NCBI RefSeq assembly: GCF_017163935.1
Contig: NZ_JABVZR010000001.1
Span: 2,604,001-2,668,000, forward strand
DNA: 64,000 nt
Direction of reading: 5' to 3'
From: Novosphingobium terrae
Lineage (GTDB): Bacteria > Pseudomonadota > Alphaproteobacteria > Sphingomonadales > Sphingomonadaceae
The translations under genes were made by a program, and so were the position numbers. The notes beneath the pieces are model-generated. The model saw nothing but the letters and a program-made list of their open reading frames with translations. It did no database searches and was not told the origin of the DNA. This document shows, one piece after another, positions 35,180-43,591 of this stretch (position 1 is its first letter; each line of letters opens with the position of its first letter).

Positions 35180-35872
35180 CTAGATCACCGCGCGAACATT
35201 CGCCCCGGGAACCACCCCGCCCGGCGCGGCGACCAGCGGATACTCATGCATCTTCATGATGTTGACCGCCAGCTCATCCATGGTGAAGCTGGTTTCCAGC
35301 GCCAGACCATGGCGCGGCTCCTGCCGCCAGCAAACCTTGGCATAAATCTGCGGGAAGCCCGGAATATCCACCTTCACCAGCTGACGCAGCAGCAGACGCT
35401 CAGGCGTTTCGATGCAGGCCCCCTGCTGAGAGATATCGCGCAGCAGGATCGGCCAGCTCTTGCTGCCCGAATGGATCGTGGCGGGGCGCTCCAGCCGCAG
35501 GCGGATCTGGCGGCGCGGATAGGTCTCGCGGCGATCCTCGATCAGGGCCTGAACATCGATCTCATCGAAGAAGCGGAAACCGGCGTGGTCATCCTTGAAC
35601 CACATCATTTCCATCGGATAGCGCTCACCGCTGCCGGTTTCGAGCGCAATATGCTCATAGCTGGGCAGAGGGTGGAAGATGCGGACCTTGACGCCTGTGC
35701 TGGAAGCATCGCGCAGCACGCAGAGATATTCGCGCCCATCCAGCACCAGCTTGGCCGCCCGCACCAGAAGCGTGTAACGCGGGGCGCGGCGCAGTTCGGC
35801 ACCCGATTGCGGCGCAGGCTGAGCCACGGCCTGCGTCGCTGCCTCCTGCATCGGGTTAGGGTCCTGCGCCAA
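35180..35872 (-). CDS. Tandem PilZ-domain protein
   Basis: 230 residues with two PilZ modules. The first has 'RRAPRYTLLVRA' and 'LRDASSTGVKV' (residues about 28-60). The second has 'RRQIRLRLERPA' and 'LLRDISQQGACIETPE' (about 118-158). Both keep the RxxxR and DxSxxG signatures that bind cyclic di-GMP. The start is a TTG at 35872 with GAGGTG five bases upstream; the ATG at 35851 is an alternative. No output or membrane domain is present, so it probably acts by protein contact in motility, surface polysaccharide or stalk control. The gene stands alone. Confidence 0.86.
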   Translation of the reverse strand: MAQDPNPMQEAATQAVAQPAPQSGAELRRAPRYTLLVRAAKLVLDGREYLCVLRDASSTGVKVRIFHPLPSYEHIALETGSGERYPMEMMWFKDDHAGFRFFDEIDVQALIEDRRETYPRRQIRLRLERPATIHSGSKSWPILLRDISQQGACIETPERLLLRQLVKVDIPGFPQIYAKVCWRQEPRHGLALETSFTMDELAVNIMKMHEYPLVAAPGGVVPGANVRAVI

Positions 35873-36283
35873 TTCGTCACCTCGTACACAAGCGCCCGGG
35901 GGAGCGCCTTCACTTCAGCCGTCGGTTCAAACTTCCATCGAACGCCCGTTTCAGAGCACCCCATGGCCGACGAATACGATCAAGCCATCACCATCACATC
36001 CTGCAGAGCCCCCACACGATATCCTCGTGCGTGATTGCCCCAGCCATCAATGCCTTGCCCATTCAATCGCACAAGAATGGTAAATCAGTTATGAAATCAC
36101 GCTAAGATTCATGGCATATTCATGCCGAAACTTCGTCAAGGCAAGCCTAAAAACAGCCAGAACGGCCACAACAATAGATTGCCAACCTAAAAGACGAAAT
36201 CTTTAAATAGGATAAATAATCCTCAACGCATTTCGGCCGCCCGCGATGAAGCGGACGGCCGATGCGATGGAAACAAATCCAAA
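35873..36283. other. 411-bp non-coding region between the PilZ and secA genes
   Basis: No gene supported. The part from about 36060 to 36230 is strikingly AT-rich (for example GAAATCTTTAAATAGGATAAATAAT). A near-perfect hairpin, TCGGCCGCCCGC / GCGGACGGCCGA, lies at 36232-36262. Promoter for the PilZ gene presumably lies next to 35873. Confidence 0.45.
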
Positions 36284-36321
36284 GGCTTCGTTGGCGAAGC
36301 CGGGGCGAGGTTATCCTCGCC
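36284..36321 (-). terminator. Double hairpin terminator after secA
   Basis: Right after the secA stop comes the hairpin GGCGAGG-ATAA-CCTCGCC, then GGCTTCG-CCAA-CGAAGCC followed on the minus strand by TTTGGATTTGTTT. The second is the better intrinsic terminator. Confidence 0.65.
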
Positions 36322-39090
36322 TCAGACCACCGCGCCGTGGCAGTGCTTGTACTTCTGGCCCGAGCCGCAAGGGCACAGCGCATTACGGTTGAGACCCATA
36401 TGCGCATAGGGATCGCCCCCCTGCCCGGCTGCCCCGCCAGCCGTCAGCGAACCCGCCGCCACGCCGCTGCCAAAGCCGCTGGCCAGCAAACTATCAGCGG
36501 AGAAGGGCGAACCGGCAGGCGCCGGGCTCACGCCGCCGAAGCCATCGGCGCCCAAATCATCCAGATTGGTCAGGAAATCGGGCAGCTGCGGCAGTTCGGG
36601 CGCGGAAGGTTGGCCGAACTGGATCTCTGCGGTGCAGAGGATACGCGTCACATCCTCGCGGATGGTGTCGAGCATGCGCTCGAACAGACCGAAAGCTTCC
36701 TGCTTGTACTCGTTGATCGGCGTCTTCTGGGCATAGGCACGCAGGAACACCACCTGACGCAGCGCGTCGAGCGTGGCCAGATGCTCCTTCCAGTAATGGT
36801 CGAGACGCTCCAGCAGCACGCTCTTTTCCACCTGCTGCCAGATGGCGGGATCATTGGCGGCAACCTTGGCGGCCATCTTCTCATCGACCAGCGTCTGCAC
36901 GCGCTCCTCGATGGTCTGGGGCTCGATGCCGTCCTCTTCCATCCAGGCGTCCAGAGGCAGTTCCAGACCCAGCGTGGCGAAGGCCTGCTCGCGCAGCCCC
37001 TCAAGGTTCCACTGCTCGGGGTAGGAGCCATGCGGGCAGGCATTGGCGACCAGCGCGTTGACCGTCTCATGGCGCATATCCAGCACCACATCGTCCAGCG
37101 CCTCGGCATCCATGATATCGGCGCGCTGTTCGTAGATGACCTTGCGCTGGTCGTTCATGACGTCGTCATATTCCACGACCTGCTTGCGGATGTCGTAGTT
37201 GCGCGCCTCGACCTTCTTCTGCGCCTGCTCGATGGCCTTGGACAGCCACTTGGAGCCGATCGCCTCGCCATCGGCCAGATTGCTGTTCATCATGCGCGAG
37301 AACATCGTGTCCGGGCCGAAGATGCGCAGCAGATCGTCCTCAAGGCAGAGGTAGAACTTCGACAGGCCCGGGTCACCCTGACGGCCCGAACGACCGCGCA
37401 GCTGGTTGTCGATGCGGCGGCTTTCATGGCGCTCGGTGCCGATCACGCAGAGACCGCCGGCGGCCAGCACCTGCTCCTTCTCGGCGTCGATCTCGGCCTT
37501 GATGGTGGCGATGCGCGCCTCGCGCTCGGGGCCCTCGGGCAGTTCGCCCAGCTCGTCCTCGATGCGGAACTCAAGGTTGCCGCCCAGCTTGATGTCCGTA
37601 CCACGACCGGCCATGTTGGTGGCGATGGTCACCGCGCCAAGGCTGCCCGCCTGCGCAACGATATGGGCTTCCATCTCGTGGAAACGGGCGTTGAGCACAT
37701 TGTGCTTCACACCTTCCTTATGCAGGAATTCGCTGAGCAGCTCCGACTTCTCGATCGAGACCGTGCCCACCAGCACCGGCTGGCCGATCTCGTTCTTCTC
37801 GCGGATCAGCTTGGCGATGGCGGCGAATTTGTCATTGGTGTTCTTGTAGAACTCATCCTCCTCGTCGATGCGCTGCACCGGCACGTTGGTGGGGATGGTC
37901 ACCACATTCATCTTGTAGATGTCGAAGAACTCGGGCGCCTCGGTGGCGGCTGTACCCGTCATGCCCGACAGCTTGGGATACATGCGGAAATAGTTCTGGA
38001 AGGTGATCGAGGCCATCGTCTGGTTCTCAGGCTCGATGCGGACGCCTTCCTTGGCCTCCACCGCCTGATGCAGACCGTTGGACCAGCGGCGACCATCCAT
38101 CATGCGGCCGGTGAACTCATCGATGATGATGACCTTGCCGTCCTTCACAATGTAGTCGATGTCGCGCTTGAACATCACATTGCCCTTCAGGGCCTGATCC
38201 AGATGATGGACCACCTGCGTGTTCTCGATGTCATAGAGGTTGCTGCCTTCCAGCAGACCGGCCTCTTCCAGCAGACGCTCGGCGCGCTCAATACCGTCCT
38301 CGGTGAAGGTGATGTTCTTGGTCTTTTCGTCAGCCTCGTAATCATCGGGCGTCAGATGCTTCACGATGGCATCGACGGCCAGATAAAGGTCGCTCTTGTC
38401 GTCGGTGGGGCCGGAGATGATGAGCGGGGTGCGCGCCTCGTCGATCAGGATCGAATCGACTTCATCGACGATGGCGTAGTTGAAGGCGCGGTGGACCATC
38501 TGGTCGCGCGAATGCTTCATATTGTCGCGCAGATAGTCGAAGCCGAGTTCATTGTTGGTGGCGTAGGTGATGTCGCAATTGTAGGCCGCGCGGCGCTCCA
38601 CCTCGTCCAGATTCGGGACAATCGTGCCCACGGTCAGGCCCAGGAAGTTGTAGAGCACGCCCATGGTCTCGGCGTCGCGCTTGGCCAGATAGTCATTGAC
38701 GGTGACGACATGGACGCCCTTGCCCTCAAGCGCGTTCAGGTAAACCGCCAAAGTGGCGACCAGCGTCTTGCCCTCACCGGTGCGCATTTCGGCGATCTCG
38801 CCGCGATGGAGCACCATGCCGCCGATCATCTGCACATCGAAATGGCGCATGCCCATGCAGCGGGTCGAGGCCTCGCGCACGGTGGCGAAGGCTTCGGGCA
38901 GGATATCGTCGAGCGTCTTGCCCTCTTCCAGCATGGCGCGGAAGCGGTCAGTCTGGCCGCGCAGTTCCTCGTCGGTCAGCTGCTGGACGGCGCTTTCGAA
39001 GGCCGCGATCTTCTGCACCGTCTTGTCGAGCGACTTCACATAACGGTCGTTGGACGAGCCGAAGAGAGACTTGGCAAGGGCCTGAAACAT
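36322..39090 (-). CDS. secA: Preprotein translocase ATPase SecA
   Basis: 922 residues, normal for alphaproteobacterial SecA. It has Walker A '[12 protein letters not shown]' near residue 102, the DEAD-like '[23 protein letters not shown]', '[12 protein letters not shown]', '[15 protein letters not shown]' and '[18 protein letters not shown]'. The C-terminus carries the zinc motif with C906, C908, C917 and H918, which binds SecB and lipids. It drives proteins through SecYEG, including the many signal-peptide proteins encoded in this window. A double hairpin follows its stop codon. Confidence 0.98.
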   Translation of the reverse strand: MFQALAKSLFGSSNDRYVKSLDKTVQKIAAFESAVQQLTDEELRGQTDRFRAMLEEGKTLDDILPEAFATVREASTRCMGMRHFDVQMIGGMVLHRGEIAEMRTGEGKTLVATLAVYLNALEGKGVHVVTVNDYLAKRDAETMGVLYNFLGLTVGTIVPNLDEVERRAAYNCDITYATNNELGFDYLRDNMKHSRDQMVHRAFNYAIVDEVDSILIDEARTPLIISGPTDDKSDLYLAVDAIVKHLTPDDYEADEKTKNITFTEDGIERAERLLEEAGLLEGSNLYDIENTQVVHHLDQALKGNVMFKRDIDYIVKDGKVIIIDEFTGRMMDGRRWSNGLHQAVEAKEGVRIEPENQTMASITFQNYFRMYPKLSGMTGTAATEAPEFFDIYKMNVVTIPTNVPVQRIDEEDEFYKNTNDKFAAIAKLIREKNEIGQPVLVGTVSIEKSELLSEFLHKEGVKHNVLNARFHEMEAHIVAQAGSLGAVTIATNMAGRGTDIKLGGNLEFRIEDELGELPEGPEREARIATIKAEIDAEKEQVLAAGGLCVIGTERHESRRIDNQLRGRSGRQGDPGLSKFYLCLEDDLLRIFGPDTMFSRMMNSNLADGEAIGSKWLSKAIEQAQKKVEARNYDIRKQVVEYDDVMNDQRKVIYEQRADIMDAEALDDVVLDMRHETVNALVANACPHGSYPEQWNLEGLREQAFATLGLELPLDAWMEEDGIEPQTIEERVQTLVDEKMAAKVAANDPAIWQQVEKSVLLERLDHYWKEHLATLDALRQVVFLRAYAQKTPINEYKQEAFGLFERMLDTIREDVTRILCTAEIQFGQPSAPELPQLPDFLTNLDDLGADGFGGVSPAPAGSPFSADSLLASGFGSGVAAGSLTAGGAAGQGGDPYAHMGLNRNALCPCGSGQKYKHCHGAVV

Positions 39091-39192
39091 GGGATTTTTC
39101 CTGAAATGAAAGGTCGGTCATGGCCGCAGCGGCGCGTAAAGCCCGCGCGCGTCTCCGGCTTAAATGCTTGAGAAATGGAAAAGGCGCCGCCC

Positions 39193-39468
39193 CTATTCGC
39201 GGGCGCGCTCGATCCCCACCAGCACCGGGGCCACCACGGGCGCGGGTGCAGGCGTAAAGAGGCGCGCAGCGACCAGCGCAGGCTGGGCCGGACGGGTCAT
39301 GGCCCGCCCATGCGCCACCACATGGGCCGAAACGCGCGCGGCGCCCGGCGTGGCATAACGGCCCGATGCCACCACCGCATTGGGCTGCATGGCCTGGGCA
39401 AGCGTCGGCGCGCCAGAGGCGGCCAGCCCGGACATCAAAGCCAGAAAAGTGAGCAGCATGCGGATCAT
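39193..39468 (-). CDS. Small putative exported protein (91 aa)
   Basis: The N-terminus (MIRMLLTFLALMSGLAASGAPTLAQA) is a plausible Sec signal peptide, leaving about 66 residues rich in Ala, Pro and Val ('LFTPAPAPVVAPVLVG'). No ribosome site is evident before either ATG, and no family is recognised. It lies in the same direction, 24 bp after the TonB-like gene, so it may be co-transcribed. Confidence 0.4.
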   Translation of the reverse strand: MIRMLLTFLALMSGLAASGAPTLAQAMQPNAVVASGRYATPGAARVSAHVVAHGRAMTRPAQPALVAARLFTPAPAPVVAPVLVGIERARE

Positions 39469-39492
39469 GTTGGGGAGGTGATATAGGCAGGC

Positions 39493-40167
39493 TTATCGCT
39501 CGCGTCCAGAGACTGGCTTGGCTTGCCCGACAGCTTTCTCAGGCGAGGCGGATGCCTCTTCCAGCGGCAGCACTTCGATCCGCGTGGTGTTCACCACCCT
39601 GCGTGCGACCGGCCTGCCCTGCTCATCGGTATAAACATCAGAAAAAGTCTGATCGGTAGGGCATTCCTTCGGTTGGACCTTGGCCTTGGCCATGTTCTCC
39701 TGAAAGCCTCCCTCGGCCTCCCAGCTGCAATCAGTCAGCGAACCATCAGGCTGAAGGACATAGACCACGCGCAACAACCCAGCCTGCGGCAGTGGCTTCT
39801 TGGGAATGACCCACTTGATCCGGCTGCGATAACGCCCCGGCATCGCCTGCCCCTGCGCATCCTTGGCAGGGCTGAACAACGCCCTTTCCATAATGAGCCG
39901 GCATGTGGCCTGATCGAGTTCCTGCGAACCGCTGCTGAGCCATACCGTGCACTGATCGACACGGCCCGCGCTGTCGATGTCGAGCGCAAAGCCGGTCACC
40001 CCCTCCTTGTCGGCAGCCAAGGGCGCAGCGGGATAGTCTTCGGGCCTGACCCAGTTTGCAGGATCGCCCAAAGGCGTCGCATGGACCGCTGGCTCCGGGA
40101 AGCCTGATACAGCCGCCGACGCTGGCGCAGCAGCGCTCGTCGCCAACAGCATCGCCATTCCAATCAT
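39493..40167 (-). CDS. Periplasmic protein with TonB C-terminal-like domain
   Basis: 224 residues. A short signal peptide (MIGMAMLLATSAAAPASA) is followed by a region resembling the TonB/TolA C-terminal fold: 'VTGFALDIDSAGRVDQCTVWLSSGSQELDQATCRLIMERALFSPAKD' and 'YRSRIKWVIP'. A second similar half may follow ('LLRVVYVLQPDGSLTDC'). It has no membrane anchor or Pro-rich spacer as in true TonB, so it is more likely a stand-alone periplasmic partner than an energy transducer. The start has an AGGGGGGCGG ribosome site. Confidence 0.7.
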   Translation of the reverse strand: MIGMAMLLATSAAAPASAAVSGFPEPAVHATPLGDPANWVRPEDYPAAPLAADKEGVTGFALDIDSAGRVDQCTVWLSSGSQELDQATCRLIMERALFSPAKDAQGQAMPGRYRSRIKWVIPKKPLPQAGLLRVVYVLQPDGSLTDCSWEAEGGFQENMAKAKVQPKECPTDQTFSDVYTDEQGRPVARRVVNTTRIEVLPLEEASASPEKAVGQAKPVSGRER

Positions 40168-40273
40168 ACCGCCCCCCTTTAAGTAAAGCCCGCCAAGGTA
40201 TTAGCAGGCATCCGTCACACTGCCCACCCCATCCGCCCTTGACCTGTCACACCGCTGCGCTACCCCGCTGCGC

Positions 40274-41500
40274 ATGAGTCACGCCATCTCCCCGCTCGCC
40301 TCGCCCTTTCCTGCTTTGCCCGCGATTGCCGGGGCCACACCCCGCGTTGCCCGCGCGCAGTACAAGGCCTGGGACCGCTGCGACCTCACCTATGTCGAGC
40401 TGGCAGAAGGCACAGCCGTGGCAGGCGTGTTCACCCGCAACATCTGCTGCTCCTCCGAAGTCGAACTGGGGCGCCAGAATGTCGTTCAGGGCCATGCTCG
40501 GGCGCTGATCGTCAATGCGGGGAATTCCAATGCCTTCACCGGCTATCGCGGGCGTGAGGCGGTCGAGCAGATCATGGATCAGGTCGCCGCGCATCTGGGT
40601 TGCACGAAAGAGGAAGTCTTCGTCTCCTCCACCGGCGTGATCGGCGTGCCCCTGCCAAAGGACAAGGCGCAGGCAGGCGTGGCAGCAGCCCTCACCGCTG
40701 CCACCTGCTCGTGGGAGGATGCCGCCAACACCATCGGCACCACCGACACCTTTGCTAAGGGCGCCACCGCCAGCGCCATCGTCGACGGCAAGACGGTGAA
40801 CTTCAGCGCCATCATCAAGGGCAGCGGCATGATCGCGCCCGATATGGCCACCATGCTGGGCTATATCTTCACCGATGCCGCGATTCAGCCCGCCTTCCTG
40901 CAAAAGCTGCTCTCGCAGTCTGCCGACGAAACCTTCAACTGCATCACGGTGGATTCCGACACCTCCACCAGCGACACGGTGATGGCCTTCGCCACCGGCA
41001 AAGCGGGCAACGACCTGATCGTCGATGAAACCACCCCCGGCGCCGACGCCTTCGCCGCTGCCCTGAAGGACATCTGCCGCCAGCTGTCGCATCTGGTGGT
41101 GAAGGATGGCGAAGGCGCGCAGAAGTTCATCGCCGTCACCGTCAGCGGCGCCGTCAGCGATGCCAGCGCCCGCAAGGTGGGCCTCGCCATCGCCAACTCG
41201 CCGCTGGTCAAGACCGCCATCGCCGGGCAGGACGCCAATTGGGGCCGCATCGTCATGGCCGTGGGCAAGGCCGGCGAACCCGCCGACCGCGACAAGCTCT
41301 CGATCGGCTTCGGCGGCATCTGGGCCGCGAAAGACGGCCAGCCGCTGGCCGATTACGACGAAGCCCCCGTCGCGGCCCATCTGCGCGGCACCGATATCGA
41401 CATCACCGTCGATCTGGGTCTGGGCGAAGGCACCGCCACCGTGTGGACCTGCGACCTGACGCATGGCTACATCTCGATCAACGCCGATTACCGGAGCTGA
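40274..41500 (+). CDS. argJ: Bifunctional glutamate N-acetyltransferase/amino-acid acetyltransferase
   Basis: 408 residues. The self-cleavage and catalytic site 'KGSGMIAPDMATMLGYIFTDA' is intact with nucleophile T193. Other family features are 'GNSNAFTG', 'VSSTGVIGVPLP' and the C-terminal 'CDLTHGYISINADYRS'. ArgJ transfers acetyl from N-acetylornithine to glutamate and so recycles acetyl groups in arginine synthesis; many versions also use acetyl-CoA. The precursor cuts itself into alpha and beta chains before T193. It is the first gene of a set with a GST and an IMPase gene, separated by 4 and 8 bp. Confidence 0.96.
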   Translation: MSHAISPLASPFPALPAIAGATPRVARAQYKAWDRCDLTYVELAEGTAVAGVFTRNICCSSEVELGRQNVVQGHARALIVNAGNSNAFTGYRGREAVEQIMDQVAAHLGCTKEEVFVSSTGVIGVPLPKDKAQAGVAAALTAATCSWEDAANTIGTTDTFAKGATASAIVDGKTVNFSAIIKGSGMIAPDMATMLGYIFTDAAIQPAFLQKLLSQSADETFNCITVDSDTSTSDTVMAFATGKAGNDLIVDETTPGADAFAAALKDICRQLSHLVVKDGEGAQKFIAVTVSGAVSDASARKVGLAIANSPLVKTAIAGQDANWGRIVMAVGKAGEPADRDKLSIGFGGIWAAKDGQPLADYDEAPVAAHLRGTDIDITVDLGLGEGTATVWTCDLTHGYISINADYRS

Positions 41501-41504
41501 CGCG

Positions 41505-42113
41505 ATGTTCACCATCTGGGGACGGCTCAATTCGCACAATGTGAAGAAGGTGGTCTGGGCCGCTGTCGAGGCGGGCCTTGAATGGGAACGCCACGATATC
41601 GGCGGCCAGTTCGGCTACACGCCGGAGTATCTGGCGATGAACCCCAACCGGCTGGTGCCCACCATCGTGGATGCCGACGGCTTCACACTCTGGGAATCCA
41701 ACGCCATCCTGCGCTACATCGCGGACCGCCACGCCCGCCACCTGTGGAGCGGCGACACGCAGGCCCGCGCCCTGACCGACCGCTGGATGGACTGGCAGAT
41801 CACCTTTGCCGAAGCCCAGCGCGACGCCTTTATCCAGCTTGTCCGCAAGCCCGAAGCCGAACGGGACCAGACCAAGGTCGACAAGGGCGCCGAAGACACC
41901 AGCAAGCTGATGGCCGTCCTCGATGAAGCGCTGAGCCGTCAGGAATGGCTCTCCGGCAAGGATTTCGGCATCGGTGACATTCCCATGGGCGCCTACACCC
42001 ATACCTGGTTCACCCTTGGCCTGAACCGCATCGAAGCCCCCCACGTCCGCGCCTGGTACGAGAGACTGAAGGCCCGCCCCGGCTTCGAATACGTCACCAT
42101 CCCCCTCACCTGA
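41505..42113 (+). CDS. Glutathione S-transferase family protein
   Basis: 202 residues. An N-terminal thioredoxin-like fold ('FTIWGRLNSHNVKKVVWAAVEAGLEWERHDIGG', then 'NPNRLVPTIVDADGFTLWESNAILRYIAD' with the cis-Pro and the Glu-Ser glutathione site) precedes an all-helical domain. 'RLNSHNVKK' places Ser/Asn at the active site, as in bacterial beta- or theta-like GSTs. Start at 41505 is just after the argJ stop. Substrate is unknown; no degradation genes lie nearby. Confidence 0.88.
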   Translation: MFTIWGRLNSHNVKKVVWAAVEAGLEWERHDIGGQFGYTPEYLAMNPNRLVPTIVDADGFTLWESNAILRYIADRHARHLWSGDTQARALTDRWMDWQITFAEAQRDAFIQLVRKPEAERDQTKVDKGAEDTSKLMAVLDEALSRQEWLSGKDFGIGDIPMGAYTHTWFTLGLNRIEAPHVRAWYERLKARPGFEYVTIPLT

Positions 42114-42121
42114 AAGACGCC

Positions 42122-42934
42122 ATGACCAAGCCCGTCAACGATCCGCTGACCGAAGCCGTCTACACCGTGATGGCCGATGCCGCAGAGCGCGCCATCCGCC
42201 CGCGCTACCAGCATCTGGCCGCCAGCGAGATCATCGAAAAGGCCCATGACGACCTCGTCACCATCGCCGACCGCGAGAGCGAGGCCATCCTCTCCGAAGG
42301 GCTCGCGAAAATCCTGCCCGAAGCCGCCATCGTGGGGGAAGAAGCCGCCCACGCCGATCCCTCGATCATGGCCCGCCTCGGCGAGGACCTGTGCTGGATC
42401 ATCGATCCACTCGACGGCACCAACAACTTCGCCCACGGTCGCCCGCCCTTCGGCATATTGATCGCGCTGGCGCAGGGCGGCGAGACCATCGGCGGCTGGA
42501 TCTATGACGTGCTCTCGGGCCGCTTCTGCCACGCCCGCCGCGGCGAAGGCGCCTTCCTCAACGGCGAGCGCCTGACTGCACGGGCTACAGGCACGGTGCC
42601 TCCGGTGGCCGCCCTTTCGCTGATCTTCGCTGATCCGGATCGCCGCACCGCGATCCAGACTCACATCGCCCCGCACTACACCATGGTCGATGTGCCCCGC
42701 TGCGCTGCCGAGCAGTATCCGCGTCTGGCTCTGGGCGTGAACGATGTGTCTCTGTTCGAGCGCACGCTGGCATGGGATCACGCCGCCGGAGCGCTGTTCC
42801 TGAACGAGGCTGGTGGCAAGGCCGCGCGGTTCGATGGTTCGCCCTATCGTGTGGATGATGATCGCAAGGGCCTGATCGGCGCGGCTTCTCCCGCTTTGTG
42901 GGATGAGCTGGCTGGCAGGATTGCAGGGATTTAA
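42122..42934 (+). CDS. Inositol-monophosphatase family phosphatase
   Basis: 270 residues. Metal-binding motifs are complete: 'IVGEEAAHAD', 'WIIDPLDGTNNFAHGRPPF' and 'LAWDHAAGALFLNEAGG'. The family includes SuhB inositol phosphatase, histidinol phosphatase (HisN) and CysQ-type enzymes, and these cannot be separated from sequence alone. Being downstream of argJ would fit an amino-acid role, but this is weak evidence. The gene ends just before repeat copy 3. Confidence 0.87.
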   Translation: MTKPVNDPLTEAVYTVMADAAERAIRPRYQHLAASEIIEKAHDDLVTIADRESEAILSEGLAKILPEAAIVGEEAAHADPSIMARLGEDLCWIIDPLDGTNNFAHGRPPFGILIALAQGGETIGGWIYDVLSGRFCHARRGEGAFLNGERLTARATGTVPPVAALSLIFADPDRRTAIQTHIAPHYTMVDVPRCAAEQYPRLALGVNDVSLFERTLAWDHAAGALFLNEAGGKAARFDGSPYRVDDDRKGLIGAASPALWDELAGRIAGI

Positions 42935-42948
42935 GGGAAAAGAGGAAA

Positions 42949-43183
42949 TGCGAGGGTGTTACACCCTCGCGCTCCCATGAATGTCTACGTTGCGCATCGG
43001 GTTCAGCCGCAGAGCAACGTCGCAGCGCCGTAGGCAAGAAACGCCCGCGCAGCGCCTGTTTCATGAGATGAATTGCCTGCGGCGCATGAGGTCACACAGG
43101 TGGAGAGTCGGGGCGCAACAATGCGGCGCCCCTGCCCTATCGTCGGAAGACGTCATGGGAGCGCGAGGGGGTAACCCCCTCGC
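42949..43183 (+). repeat. Dispersed hairpin-ended intergenic element, full copy (forward orientation)
   Basis: 235 bp. Left hairpin GCGAGGGTG-TTA-CACCCTCGC (42950-42970) and right hairpin GCGAGGGGG-TAA-CCCCCTCGC (43163-43183), with GCTCCCAT / ATGGGAGC inside. The first 75 bp are almost identical to the reverse complement of the copy at 7463. The internal inverted repeat GCGCCGTAGGC / TGCCTGCGGCGC is kept. It fills the gap between the convergent IMPase and trxA genes. Confidence 0.9.
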
Positions 43184-43211
43184 CCTTCACTTTTCTTCCT
43201 AACTCAGAACC

Positions 43212-43532
43212 TTAAAGAACGCTTTCGATCCAGCCCTTGAGCTGGCCCTTGGGCGCCGCGCCCAGCTTCTGGGCGACGGGCTTGCCGTCCTTGAACAGCA
43301 CCAGATAGGGGATCGACTGCACGCCGAACTGGCTGGCGGTGTCGGTGTTGGCCATGATGTCCACCTTGGCGATGGTGATCTGGTCGGCCAGTTCCTCGCT
43401 GATTTCCTCCAGCGCGGGGGCGATCATCTTGCAGGGGCCGCACCAGTCGGCCCAGAAGTCCACGAGCACGGGCTTGTCGGCGCCCAGCACGTCGGTGGAG
43501 AAGGACGAATCGCTGACGGTAATCGTGGCCAT
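43212..43532 (-). CDS. trxA: Thioredoxin
   Basis: 106 residues with the classical active site 'FWADWCGPCKMIAP', the buried Asp after the first strand and 'QSIPYLVLFKDG' with the cis-proline. It starts at the ATG at 43532 with GGAG 8 nt upstream. It reduces disulfides in the cytoplasm, for example in ribonucleotide reductase and peroxiredoxins. It lies 59 bp after addA. Confidence 0.97.
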   Translation of the reverse strand: MATITVSDSSFSTDVLGADKPVLVDFWADWCGPCKMIAPALEEISEELADQITIAKVDIMANTDTASQFGVQSIPYLVLFKDGKPVAQKLGAAPKGQLKGWIESVL

Positions 43533-43591
43533 AATCAAAACTCCAAATCTGTTGGACTGTATCTAGGAAGCCGGTCCGGTTTGACAAGCGT

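Noticed and set aside
36262..39171. A 969-codon frame opposite secA
   Set aside because: Antisense shadow of secA; composition is mirror-like and has no family match.
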